From: Azolla caroliniana
Lineage: Eukaryota; Polypodiophyta
Length of the DNA stretch: 64,000 nt
Assembly (NCBI GenBank): GCA_043228905.1
Contig: JBHGNT010000010.1
Span: forward strand, 5,084,001 to 5,148,000
Reading direction: 5' to 3'
Positions 55,505 through 64,000 of this stretch are shown one piece after another (positions within the stretch are counted from its first letter, which is position 1; each line of letters opens with the position of its first letter). A program made the translations under genes and the position numbers. The notes under the pieces were generated by a model. The model saw only the letters and a program-made list of their open reading frames with translations. It was not told the origin of the DNA and searched no databases.

Positions 55505-56045
55505 AGACATACATCTTGGCTTATCATGACATTCATCTTGGCGAACCAGGAATCGAACCCATAACCTCTTGGTTTACATATTGTACTTTAACCATTGTAA
55601 TAACATATGTGAGATGTAATCATAATAATTATATGTTTAGTTATTACGAGATATTTAGAACATTCTAGATTATTCTAGAATGTTCTTGAATATTTCATGA
55701 TTATATTTATTATTATTATTATTCATAAATATCTAAAATATTCTAGAACATTCTAGAATACTCCATAAGGGCCTATAAATAAGAGTCCATACACTCATCA
55801 CAACTCATTCGGTTCAACACCAGTCTTTAGCCCTTAGCCTACTCCTTGTAATCTTCTTTCTCATAATATAATCTCATTCCCATTTCTTATCTCTCACTTA
55901 TACTTTTCTCTCTCTCGCACTCTCTCCCTTTTTCACTCTCTTTTGCTATCACTATCGCTATCTCTACCGCTCTCGCCATCTCTATCGTTATCGTTATCTC
56001 TATCGCCATCGCTCTCTCTCTGCTTCCTACTCAAGAGTCACGACA
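55497..56045 (+). repeat. gypsy 3-prime LTR (549 bp)
   Basis: Same sequence as 50111..50659 as far as I can read, with both HSE arrays, the TATA box (55774..55781) and the self-primer copy. Pol ends at its first bases: the stop TGA overlaps the TGTCATGA terminus. Confidence 0.96.
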
Positions 56046-58319
56046 GCTGAGAGGATGAATAGAACCATCCAGGACAGAGTCGTCTCCATGCTACACCATG
56101 CAAACCTCTCGCAAGGTTTTTGGGCAGAAGCTGTTTTAACAGCAGTCCATGTGATTAACCTATCACCGAACACAACCATAGGTCTAAGAGTGGCACAAGA
56201 GGTGTGGACTGGCAAGACACCTCATTATGCTCATCTTAGATTTTTTGGATGCGAAGCGTATGTACACATTCCAAAAACTTTAAGAAAGAAATTAGACTAT
56301 AAATGCAGAAAATGTATATTTCTTGGTTACGGAATTGATGGACAGTTTGGATATCGCTTATGGGACCCTGACACACGTACTGTGGTCAGAAGTAGTGATG
56401 TTGTTTTTGACGAGAACAAAATGCATAAACAGTCCGTAAAGGAGGTAGAAGTGAGAAAGGTTGCATTTAAAGATAGTACGCCTTTTGTTGATGAAAAACA
56501 GAAAAATCTTATTGATGTAGATGCTTCGCAGTCACAAAAAACTGTTATTGACCAGGATGAAGATGCCCAAAATGATAATGCTCAGCACAATGATGTGCAA
56601 AATGATGCTTTTCAGCAAGAATATGCTCATAATGATGATGCTCAGAATGAGGTTTCTCATGCACAACCTGATGGCACTCAGGTTTAGGATTCATTGAGGA
56701 GATCTATGCGTGTGCCCAAGGCACCTAGTAAGTTTGTTGATTATGTAATGCTAACAGATGCCGGTGAGCCTTCATGTTACAATGAAGCCATATCTGTAAA
56801 TGACCATGTGAAATGGAAACAGGCCATGCAAAGTGAATTGGACAGCATTTATAAAAATGGTACTTGGGATTTAGTACCTTTGCCAAAGGACAGGAAAGCA
56901 TTGCCATGCAAATGGGTATACAAGTATAAGTATACATCTGATAGTGCTTCTCCAAAGTATAAAGCACGCTTGGTTGCAAAAGGTTTCAAGCAAGAATATG
57001 GAATTGACTTTGATGAAACCTTTTCTCCTGTAGTTAAGATGACTACATTACGTATGTTGCTTTCATTGGCTGCAAATCAGAATTTGGAACTTGTCCAAAT
57101 GGATGTGAAGACTGCTTTCTTGCATGGGGACCTTGATGAGGACATTTATATGGAACAACCAGAAGGTTATGAAGTATTGGGAAAAGAACATTTGGTATGT
57201 AAACTCAAGAAGAGTTTGTATGGGCTTAAGCAGTCCCCGAGGTTATGGTATCAGAAATTTGATGCCTTTATGAAGACTCAAGGATGTACTAGAAGCAATG
57301 AAGATGCATGTCTTTATACGAAAAACTGTTCAGATGGGAGTTTTATCACATTGATATTATATGTTGATGACATGCTTATTGCTGGTAAAAACAAGGATGA
57401 GTTATCCTCGTTAAAGAAAAACTTGAGCCAGAATTTTGACATGAAGGATTTGGGAGATGCAAAACATATCCTTGGTATGCGTATCACTCGTGATAGGAGT
57501 AAGCGATGTATTTACTTGTCTCAGGCTGAGTACATATCGAAAGTGCTCATGAGGTTTAATATGGAGAATGCGAAGCCGTTAAGCACTCCACTACCTTCAT
57601 ATGTAAATCTGAGCACACGTGATTGCCCCACATCCGATGAGGACAAGAAATTCATGTCCAAGGTTCCTTATCAATCCGCTGTTGGGAGTCTTATGTACGC
57701 TATGATAGCGACCAGACCAGACATTGCTTTCGCAGTGGGAGCTGTGAGCAGATTTATGTCCAATCCTGGTAATAAACATTGGGAGGCAGTTAAACTGATT
57801 TTAAGATATCTGTGTGGCACTAAGAATAGGTGTCTATGTTTAGGTGGTGGAACTGTATCCATCATCGGATACACAGATTCTGATTATGCTGGCTGCTCTA
57901 ACAGCAGAAAATCCACTTCAGGATATATTTTTCAGTTTATGGGAGGTGCGATATCTTGGAGATCTCGTCTCCAAAAATGTACTGCTCTGTCCACTACAGA
58001 AGCAGAGTATGTCGCAGCTAGCGAAGCTTGTAAGGAAGCCGTATGGCTGTCCAGATTAGCTTGTGACATGGGCATATCTAAGCTTGTACCCATATTGTTT
58101 TGTGATAGTCAGAGTGCCATTGCATTGGCTAAAAACCCAGTATACCATGCGAAGACCAAGCATATTGGAGTGAGATATCACTTCATTCGAGAATGCATAG
58201 CTGCTGGCTATATTAGGCTTGAGAAAGTTGTCTCTCAAGACAATGCCGCAGATGCGTTGACCAAGGCTCTATCGCACGAAGCACTAGAGCATTGCTGCCA
58301 CTTGATGGGGATAACTTAG
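56046..58319 (+). pseudogene. copia-2 gag-pol, 3-prime part (integrase end, RT, RNase H)
   Basis: Resumes with the second copy of GCTGA, in frame at ERMNRTIQDRVVSM. Integrase C-terminal part: FGCEAYVHIPKTLRKKLD and GYRLWDPDTRTVVRSSDV, then an Asp/Asn/Gln-rich spacer of repeated DAQND units. A TAG at 56685..56687 interrupts, then the same frame runs 56688..58319: KWVYKYKYTSDSASPKYKAR, MDVKTAFLHGDLDEDIYM, LYGLKQSPRLWYQKF, catalytic YVDDMLIAG (near 57360), and RNase H with YTDSDYAGCSNSRKSTSG, STTEAEYVA and NAADALTKAL. All RT and RNase H motifs are intact. Confidence 0.94.
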
Positions 58320-58442
58320 GTCATGAGGTTACACATTGTTTCTTGTACATTGTGTAACATACTCATCAAGTAGGATGTGTAGGTCTTGTTCAATCTCCCC
58401 ATTAGCCTTGTTGATCCCTAGTTTGGCCTTTTAGTGGGAGAT

Positions 58443-58640
58443 TGATAGTAAGAAAAGGCCAAATCTGTAATTTCTTACTATTTACGCATAGGTATATAAA
58501 CTAATAGAAATGAGGGTTTCGTTTGCCCCCGAAAAAGTTTTGTCTTTCTCTTTCTGTTTTTCCTCTGTGTGTGTGTTCGACATTTTCTGTGCAGGCCAGA
58601 AAACAGCAGCTCGTCCGCCTCCATTACTCCAGATTCAACA
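58443..58640 (+). repeat. copia-2 3-prime LTR (198 bp)
   Basis: TGATAGTAAG...TTCAACA, preceded by the purine-rich AGTGGGAGAT. Contains GGTATATAAACTA (TATA-like) within the 88 bp that the 5-prime LTR lacks. Very short for a copia LTR. Confidence 0.92.
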
Positions 58641-58645
58641 GAAAC

Positions 58646-58925
58646 AACAGTAATTTTATATGAAGACCACATTTTGCATGGATGAAGCTGGTTCAGAGGA
58701 GCTCTTTGGTGAGAGAACCGTCCTAATCCAATCATTCATCCACCATTCCTTCCCAATTAAATGAATGAGAGCACAATTCTCAACTTCTCCCTTCTCAAAG
58801 GTATTCCAAAACTTTGCTCCTCCCTCGTTCAATTCCATAACAAGAAACCCCAATCCATCATATCAATGATGATCTCTCTGTCTTTCTATTTCTTCTTCTC
58901 GCCCTGTCTTACCATAAGAAGAGGG
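58646..58925. other. Spacer between copia-2 and the tRNA array
   Basis: Continuation of the copia-2 target locus. No gene recognised. Confidence 0.6.
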
Positions 58926-58963
58926 TTTGCAGGTGGGAATACTCACCACTATAGTACAATGAC
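58926..58963 (-). pseudogene. tRNA-Asp 5-prime half (array edge)
   Basis: Minus GTCATTGTACTATAGTGGTG through the D arm and the first anticodon-stem strand, then unrelated sequence. This is the left edge of the array. Confidence 0.75.
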
Positions 58964-59186
58964 ATTCACGTGTTGGAAGTTATCGACCGTACAACTCGTT
59001 CGGAGCATGGATGGGAATGTCGAAAACGATATGCGCCTTGCATTGTGGACGATCGACTGTACCTCACAAGGGCTTGCAACAATGGTAGAGGATCCGACGG
59101 ACCGAGGAAAGCATTCAGGATATGCCGGTGCGGTGTCCTAGGCGCCAATGCCGTAGGAGGTGACATAGGATTGTGAATGCCCTTCA

Positions 59187-59258
59187 TGCCGTTGCCGGGG
59201 ATCGAACCCGGGTCACCCGTGTGACAGGCGGGATTACTCACGACTATATTATAACGAC
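59187..59258 (-). pseudogene. tRNA-Asp-like, unit 2
   Basis: 72 nt with GTC anticodon, but mismatches at acceptor position 7, D-loop G18 and the base of the anticodon stem; probably not folded correctly. Confidence 0.75.
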
Positions 59259-59571
59259 ATCCACGTGTTGGAAGTATCGACCGTACAACTTGTTCGGAGC
59301 ATGGATGGGAATATCGAAAACGAGGCCCGGTGTCGTCGCTAGCAAGGGGGTTGCAAAAAAATTTGTATGGAAATGGGCGGGGAAACCCAAGAGTGCGCTC
59401 GGACAGTCGAACGGGATCATATGGCGATATGCGCCCTGCATTGCGGATGACCGACTATACCTCACAAGGGTAGGGAATCCAGCCCACCCAGGAAAGCATT
59501 GAGGATATGCCAATCCGGGGCCTTACGCCCCAATGCCCTAGGAGGTGTCATTGAATTCGACCCGCCCTTCA

Positions 59572-59631
59572 CGCCGTTGCAGGGGATCGAACCCGAGCAC
59601 CCGCATGACAGGCGGGAATACTCATCACTAT
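59572..59631 (-). pseudogene. tRNA-Asp-like, unit 3 (5-prime 12 nt missing)
   Basis: The T arm and anticodon arm are present (TGTCATG loop); the 5-prime acceptor strand is deleted along with part of the spacer. Confidence 0.8.
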
Positions 59632-59940
59632 CTTGGAAGTATCGACCGTACAACTTGTTCGGAGCATAGATAGGAATTTCAAAAACGAGGCCCGGTTTCA
59701 TCGCTAACACAAGGGTTGGAACGAAATTCGTACGATATGGCCGGGGAACTCCAGGAGTCCACTGGGACAGTATCATATGGCGATACACGTCCTGCATTGC
59801 GGACGACCGACTGTACCTGACAAGGGCTCGCAACAATGGTAGAGGATCCGACGGACCAAAGAAAGCATTCAGGATATGCCAGTGCGGTGTCCTAGGCCCC
59901 AATGCCCTAAGAGGTGACATCAGATTGGCCCCGCCCTTCG

Positions 59941-60012
59941 CGCCGTTGCCGGGGATCGAACCCGGGTCACCCGCATGACAGGCGGGAATACTCACCACTA
60001 TACTACAACAAC
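59941..60012 (-). tRNA. tRNA-Asp(GUC), unit 4
   Basis: 72 nt; acceptor GTTGTTG still pairs with CAACGGC (one extra G-U), T arm consensus, anticodon loop CTGTCAT (position 38 changed). Box B GGTTCGATCC is intact. Possibly functional. Confidence 0.6.
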
Positions 60013-60305
60013 ATCCACGTGTTGGAATTATCAACTGTACAACTTGTTCGGAGCATAGAGGGGAATCTTGAAAACGAGGCCCGCTTTAGTTGCTAGAATA
60101 GGGGTTGGAACGAAATTCGTACGATATGGGCGGGGAAACCCAAGAGTCCACTTGGACGGTATTTTATATGGCGATACACGTCTTGCATTGCGGACAACCG
60201 ATAGTAGAGGATCCGACGGACAAAGGAAAGCATTGAGGATATTCCGATGCGGTGTCCTAGGCCCCAATGGCCTAAGAGGTGAAAACGGATTGGTCTCGCC
60301 CTTTG

Positions 60306-60377
60306 CGCCGTTGCCGGGGATCAAACCCGGGTCACCCGCGTGACAGGCGAGAATACTCACCACTATACTACAACGAC
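60306..60377 (-). pseudogene. tRNA-Asp-like, unit 5
   Basis: The acceptor pairs, but box B is GGTTTGATCC (C56 lost, breaking the D-T loop contact) and the anticodon stem has a G-U pair. Borderline. Confidence 0.6.
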
Positions 60378-60684
60378 ATCCACGTGTTGGAAGTATTAAC
60401 CGTACAACTCGTTCAGAGCATGGATGGGAATGTCGAAAACGAGGCTCGGTTTCCTCGCTAGCACAAGGGTTGTGCAACGTACGCATATGGGTTGGAAAAC
60501 CCACGAGTGCACTCGGTCTCATCTGCCGATATACGCCCTGTGTTGCAGACGATCGATTGTACCCCGCAAGGGCTTGCAAGAGGTAGAGGATGCAGGGGAG
60601 CGATGAAAGTATTGAGGATATGCCCATGTGAGATCCTAGGCGCAAATGCCCTAGGAGGTGACATTGTATTCGTCCCGCTCTTCA

Positions 60685-60756
60685 CGTCGTTGCCGGGGAT
60701 CGAACTCGGGTTACCTGCATGACAGGCACGAATGCTCACCACTATACTACAATGAC
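60685..60756 (-). pseudogene. tRNA-Asp-like, unit 6
   Basis: Anticodon stem CGTGC/GCAGG has a mismatch and the acceptor 5-prime strand reads GTCATTG opposite CAACGAC; the GTC anticodon is kept. Confidence 0.7.
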
Positions 60757-60868
60757 AACCTCGTTTTGGATGTATCAAACAACTCGTTCGGAGCATGGTT
60801 AGGAATGTTGAAAACGAGGCCCAGTTCCGTCGCCAGTGCACGGGTTGCAATAAAATTCGTTTGTGTAT

Positions 60869-61145
60869 GGGCGGGAATACCCACGAGTGCAGTCAGAGGA
60901 GATCATATGGTGATATGCGCCTTGCCTCACGGACGATCGAATGTGTACCCCACAAGCGCTCTCATGGGGTAGAGGATGCGAGTGAGTGAGGAAAGTATTG
61001 AGGATATGACGGGAATACCCACGAGTGCAGTCAAAGGAGATCATATGGCGATATGCGCCCTACCTCGTGGACGGTCGAATGTACCCCACAATGCCTCTCA
61101 AGGGGTAGAGGGTGCGAGAGAGCGAGGATAGCATTGAGGATATGC
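60869..61145. repeat. Local 141-bp spacer duplication in unit 6-7
   Basis: GCGGGAATACCCACGAGTGC to GAGGATATG occurs at about 60869..61009 and again at 61010..61145, which explains the long 501-bp interval between tRNAs 6 and 7. Confidence 0.8.
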
Positions 61146-61185
61146 TTTGCCCTAGGAGATGACATCGTATTCGACCCGCCCTTCG

Positions 61186-61257
61186 CGCCGTTGCGAAGGA
61201 TCGAACACGGTTCACCCGCGTGACAGGTAGGAATACTCACCAATATACTACAACGAC
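61186..61257 (-). pseudogene. tRNA-Asp-like, unit 7
   Basis: The acceptor and GTC loop are kept, but the T arm (TTCGCAACGG side) and anticodon stem (CCTAC) carry several mismatches. Confidence 0.75.
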
Positions 61258-61540
61258 ATCCACGTGTTATCGATCGTACAACTCATTTGGACCATGGATG
61301 GGAATTTCGAAAATGACGCTCGCTAGCACAGGGATTGGAACGAAATTCGTACGCATATGGGCGGGGAAACCAAGGAGTGCACTCAGACGGGATCATTTGG
61401 CCATATGCGCCCTGCATTGCGGACAACCGACTGTACCTCACAAGGGTAGAGAATCAAACCCATTGCCGAGGATATGCTAGTATGGGGTCGTAGGCCCCAA
61501 TGCCCTAGGAGGCTTGACATCGGATTGGCCCTACCCTTCG

Positions 61541-61612
61541 CGCCGTTGACGGGGATAGAACCCGGGTCACCCGCGTGACAGGCGGGAATACTCACCACTA
61601 TACTACAACGAC
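61541..61612 (-). pseudogene. tRNA-Asp-like, unit 8
   Basis: Consensus except G57 to T in the T loop and a T-stem 49-65 mismatch; box B is weakened (GGTTCTATCC). Confidence 0.65.
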
Positions 61613-61923
61613 ATCCTTGTGTCGAACCGCACAACTCGTTCAAAGCATGTATGGGAATTTCGAAAATGAGGCCCGGTTCCGTCGCTAGCACAAGCGTTGG
61701 AACAAAATTCGTACGATATGGGCTGGGAAACCCAGGAGTGCACTCGGACGGTATCATATGGCCATATGCGCATTGCATTGCGGACGACCAAATGTACCTC
61801 ACAAGGGCTCCCAACGATGGTAGAGGACCGGCGGGACCGCCGAAAGCATTGAGGATATGCCGGTGCGGTGTCGTAGGCCCCAATGGCCTAGGAGGCTTGA
61901 CATCGGATTGGCCCTACCCTTCG

Positions 61924-61995
61924 CGCCGTTGCCGGGGATCGAACCCGGGTCACCCGCGTGACAGGCGGGAATACTCACCACTATACTACAACGAC
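61924..61995 (-). tRNA. tRNA-Asp(GUC), unit 9, consensus copy
   Basis: Acceptor GTCGTTG/CAACGGC plus discriminator G, D arm with GTGGTGAG, anticodon stem CCCGC/GCGGG with loop CTGTCAC, T arm CCGGG/CCCGG with loop TTCGATC. All four helices pair and boxes A and B are intact; matches plant cytosolic tRNA-Asp as I know it. Upstream (minus) ACACAAGGAT gives the CAA start motif. No TTTT within about 210 nt downstream. Confidence 0.88.
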
Positions 61996-62314
61996 ATCCT
62001 TGTGTCGGAAGTATTGACCATACAACTCGTTCGGAACATGGATGGGAATTTCGAAAATGAGGCCCGGTTCCGTCGCTAGCACAAGCGTTGGAACAAAATT
62101 CGTACGATATGGGCTGGGAAACCCAGGAGTGCACTCGGACGGTATCATATGGCCATATGCGCATTGCATTGCAGACGACCAAATGTACCTCACAAGGGCT
62201 CCCAACGATGGTAGAGGACCGGCGGGACCGCCGAAAGCATTGAGGATATGCCGGTGCGGTGTCGTAGGCCCCAATGCCCTAGGAGGCTTGACATCGGATT
62301 GGCCCTACCCTTCG

Positions 62315-62386
62315 CGCCGTTGTCGGGGATCGAACCCGGGTCACCCGCGTGACAGGCGGGAATACTCACCACTATACTACAACAAC
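62315..62386 (-). tRNA. tRNA-Asp(GUC), unit 10
   Basis: Consensus except acceptor C3 to T (G-U pair) and G65 to A, which opens the first T-stem pair. Same CAA upstream motif. Confidence 0.6.
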
Positions 62387-62705
62387 ATCCTTGTGTCGGA
62401 AGTATTGACCATACAACTCGTTCGGAACATGGATGGGAATTTCGAAAATGAGGCCCGGTTCCGTCGCTAGCACAAGCGTTGGAACAAAATTCGTACGATA
62501 TGGGCTGGGAAACCCAGGAGTGCACTCGGACGGTACCATATGGCCATATGCGCATTGCATTGCGGACGACCAAATGTACCTCACAAGGGCTCCCAATGAT
62601 GGTAGAGGACCGGATGGGCTGCCGAAAGCATTGAGGATATGCCGGTGCGGGGTCCTAGGCCCCAATGCCCTAGGAGGCTTGACATCGGATTGGCCCTACC
62701 CTTCG

Positions 62706-62777
62706 CGCCGTTGTCGGGGATCGAACCCGGGTCACCCGCGTGACAGGCGGGAATACTCACCACTATACTACAACGAC
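62706..62777 (-). tRNA. tRNA-Asp(GUC), unit 11
   Basis: Consensus except G65 to A in the T stem (shared with unit 10, so inherited from a common parent unit). Confidence 0.65.
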
Positions 62778-63088
62778 ATCCTTGTGTCGGACCGCACAAC
62801 TCGTTCAAAGCATGGATGGGAATTTCGAATTCGAGGCCTGGTTCCGTCGCTAGCACAAGCGTTGGAACAAAATTCGTACGATATGGGCTGGGAAACCCAG
62901 TAGTGTACTCGGACGGTATCATATGGCCATATGCGCATTGCATTGCGGAGGACCAAATGTACCTCACAAGGGCTCCCAACGATGGTAGAGGACCGGATGG
63001 ACCGCCGAAAGCATTGAGGATATGCCGGTGCGGTGTCGTAGGCCCCAATGCCCTAGGAGGCTTGACATCGGCTTGGCCCTACCCTTCG

Positions 63089-63160
63089 CGCCGTTGCCGG
63101 GGATTGAACCCGGGTCACCCGCGTGACAGGCGGGAATACTCACCACTATACTACAACGAC
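63089..63160 (-). tRNA. tRNA-Asp(GUC), unit 12
   Basis: Consensus except G57 to A in the T loop (GGTTCAATCC), a purine change usually tolerated. All stems pair. Confidence 0.78.
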
Positions 63161-63471
63161 ATCCTTGTGTCGGACCGCACAACTCGTTCAAAGCATGGAT
63201 GGGAATTTCGAAAATGAGGCCCGGTTCCGTCGCTAGCACAAGCGTTGGAACAAAATTCGTACGATATGGGCCGGGAAACCCAGGAGTGCACTCGGACGGT
63301 ATCATATGGCCATATGCGCATTGCATTGCGGACGACCAAATGTACCTCACAAGGGCTCCCAACGATGGTAGAGGAACGGATGGACCGCCGAAAGCATTGA
63401 GGATATGCCGGTGCGGTGTCGTAGGCCCCAATGCCCTAGGAGGCTTGACATCGGATTGGCCCTACCCTTCG

Positions 63472-63543
63472 CGCCGTTGCCGGGGATCGAACCCGGGTCA
63501 CCCGAGTGACAGGCGGGAATACTCACCACTATACTACAACGAC
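63472..63543 (-). tRNA. tRNA-Asp(GUC), unit 13
   Basis: Consensus except the closing anticodon-stem pair 31-39 (C-T mismatch). Confidence 0.62.
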
Positions 63544-63854
63544 ATCCTTGTGTCGGACCGCACAACTCGTTCAAAGCATGGATGGGAATTTCGAATTCGA
63601 GGCCTGGTTCCGTCGCTAGCACAAGCGTTGGAACAAAATTCGTACGATATGGGCTGGGAAACACAGTAGTGTACTCGGACGGTATCATATGGCCATATGC
63701 GCATTGCATTGCGGAGGACCAAATGTACCTCACAAGGGCTCCCAACGATGGTAGAGGACCGGATGGACCGCCGAAAGCATTGAGGATATGCCGGTGCGGT
63801 GTCGTAGGCCCCAATGCCCTAGGAGGCTTGACATCGGATTGGCCCTACCCTTTG

Positions 63855-63926
63855 CGCCGTTGCCGGGGATCGAACCCGGGTCACCCGCGTGACAGGCGGG
63901 AATACTCACGACTATACTACAACGAC
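63855..63926 (-). tRNA. tRNA-Asp(GUC), unit 14
   Basis: Consensus except G18 to C in the D loop, also seen in unit 2. Acceptor, anticodon and T arms pair. Confidence 0.58.
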
Positions 63927-64000
63927 ATCCTTGTGTCGGACCGCACAACTCGTTCGGAGCATGGATGGGAATTTCGAAAATGAGGCCCGGTTCCGTCGCT

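Larger units (their letters stand above)
50111..56045 (+). mobile_element. Ty3/gypsy chromovirus with self-priming, frameshift and heat-shock signals
   Basis: 5,935 bp with 549-bp LTRs (50111..50659, 55497..56045) that read as identical, termini TGTC...GACA, and a perfect 5-bp target duplication GCTGA (50106..50110, 56046..56050). Contents: gag 50745..51872; pol in the -1 frame with protease, RT, RNase H, integrase and a C-terminal chromodomain; polypurine tract AAAAGGGGGG at 55483..55492. No TGG-type tRNA primer site. Gag and chromodomain features resemble Tf1/sushi/Tcn1-like chromoviruses. One nonsense codon in pol (53204..53206) blocks full-length Pol. Confidence 0.96.
47635..58640 (+). 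mobile_element. Ty1/copia retrotransposon copia-2, split by a gypsy element
   Basis: Order is 5-prime LTR, primer binding site, gag, protease, integrase, RT, RNase H, 3-prime LTR. Perfect 5-bp target duplication GAAAC at 47630..47634 and 58641..58645. The coding region is open except for one TAG (56685..56687) between integrase and RT, plus the gypsy insertion at 50111..56045. Without the gypsy the element would be about 5.1 kb. LTRs are very short and differ by an 88-bp gap. Good coding preservation implies recent activity. Confidence 0.96.
58926..64000 (-). repeat. tRNA-Asp tandem array (about 14 units of 355-501 bp, mostly 383 or 391 bp)
   Basis: Each unit has a 72-nt tRNA-Asp-like sequence on the minus strand plus about 311-319 bp of spacer containing recognisable blocks (CACAACTCGTTC, GGATGGGAATTTCGAAAA, CATATGGCCATATGCGC, GGCCCCAATGCCCTAGGAGG). 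tRNA left ends lie at 59187, 59572, 59941, 60306, 60685, 61186, 61541, 61924, 62315, 62706, 63089, 63472 and 63855, with a half copy at 58926..58963. The array continues past the window end. Many open frames of 60-200 codons on both strands recur with the unit and are by-products. Confidence 0.95.

Noticed and set aside
58966-63983. Dozens of 60- to 204-codon reading frames on both strands of the 59-64 kb array
   Set aside because: They repeat with the tRNA unit, occur in both orientations over the same DNA, and run through the tRNA genes. No protein family is recognisable.
58926-64000. Regularly spaced direct repeats, considered as a CRISPR array
   Set aside because: Repeat units of about 383 bp in a plant genome with a tRNA inside; spacers are themselves repeated. 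Not CRISPR.

Overview
This is nuclear DNA of a vascular land plant, most likely a flowering plant; I cannot name the species. The evidence is plant-specific gene families with GT-AG introns of 0.1 to 3 kb (a LIFEGUARD protein, a CYBDOM protein, a trihelix factor, mitochondrial ATP synthase delta-prime, a PUX1-like UBX protein, an IRE-type kinase tail), nested plant LTR retrotransposons, dense CT/GA/CA microsatellites, and decayed mitochondrial sequence inside the nuclear context.

Layout. 0-2 kb: LIFEGUARD/BI-1-like gene (minus). 2.6-9.5 kb: a LINE 3-prime remnant split by a decayed Ty1/copia element (copia-1, minus), which itself carries two hAT-like miniature elements full of CT repeats and ACCGGTTT motifs. 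12.7-15.7 kb: a four-exon conserved plant gene of unknown function (minus) with a GC-AG intron. 16.6-18.1 kb: organelle-derived fragments (large-subunit rRNA, nad4). 18.4-23.9 kb: cytochrome b561/DOMON gene (plus), with a third hAT-like element in intron 2. 25.7-26.5 kb: two LINE tails. 26.6-27.0 kb: a large CA-type microsatellite just upstream of an intronless trihelix gene (27.2-28.4 kb). 31.7-35.7 kb: ATP synthase delta-prime gene with one perfect 201-bp duplication upstream and one 315-bp duplication in its intron. 38.7-42.1 kb: seven-exon PUX1-like gene. 43.7-44.6 kb: only the C-terminal exons of an IRE-like AGC kinase, followed upstream by unrecognised broken reading frames.

47.6-58.6 kb: a fairly young Ty1/copia element (copia-2; perfect GAAAC target duplication, one in-frame stop) into which a very young Ty3/gypsy chromovirus has inserted (50111..56045; perfect GCTGA target duplication, two 549-bp LTRs that read as identical). 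The gypsy element is the most interesting object here. It has no tRNA-type primer binding site. Instead, 11 nt immediately after the 5-prime LTR are perfectly complementary to 11 nt that start 33 bp downstream of the LTR TATA box, which is the arrangement of self-primed Tf1/sushi-type elements. Gag and pol are joined by what looks like a complete -1 frameshift signal (GTTAAAC, a 6-nt spacer, an 11-bp stem). The LTR promoter carries two long, perfectly phased heat-shock element arrays. Its gag and chromodomain resemble fungal and vertebrate chromoviruses rather than the common plant clades.

58.9-64.0 kb (running off the window): a tandem array of about 14 units of roughly 383 or 391 bp, each carrying a tRNA-Asp(GUC) gene or pseudogene on the minus strand. 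Units on the left are diverged; those on the right are homogeneous and are starting to form a 766-bp dimeric higher-order repeat. The units lack a nearby Pol III terminator.
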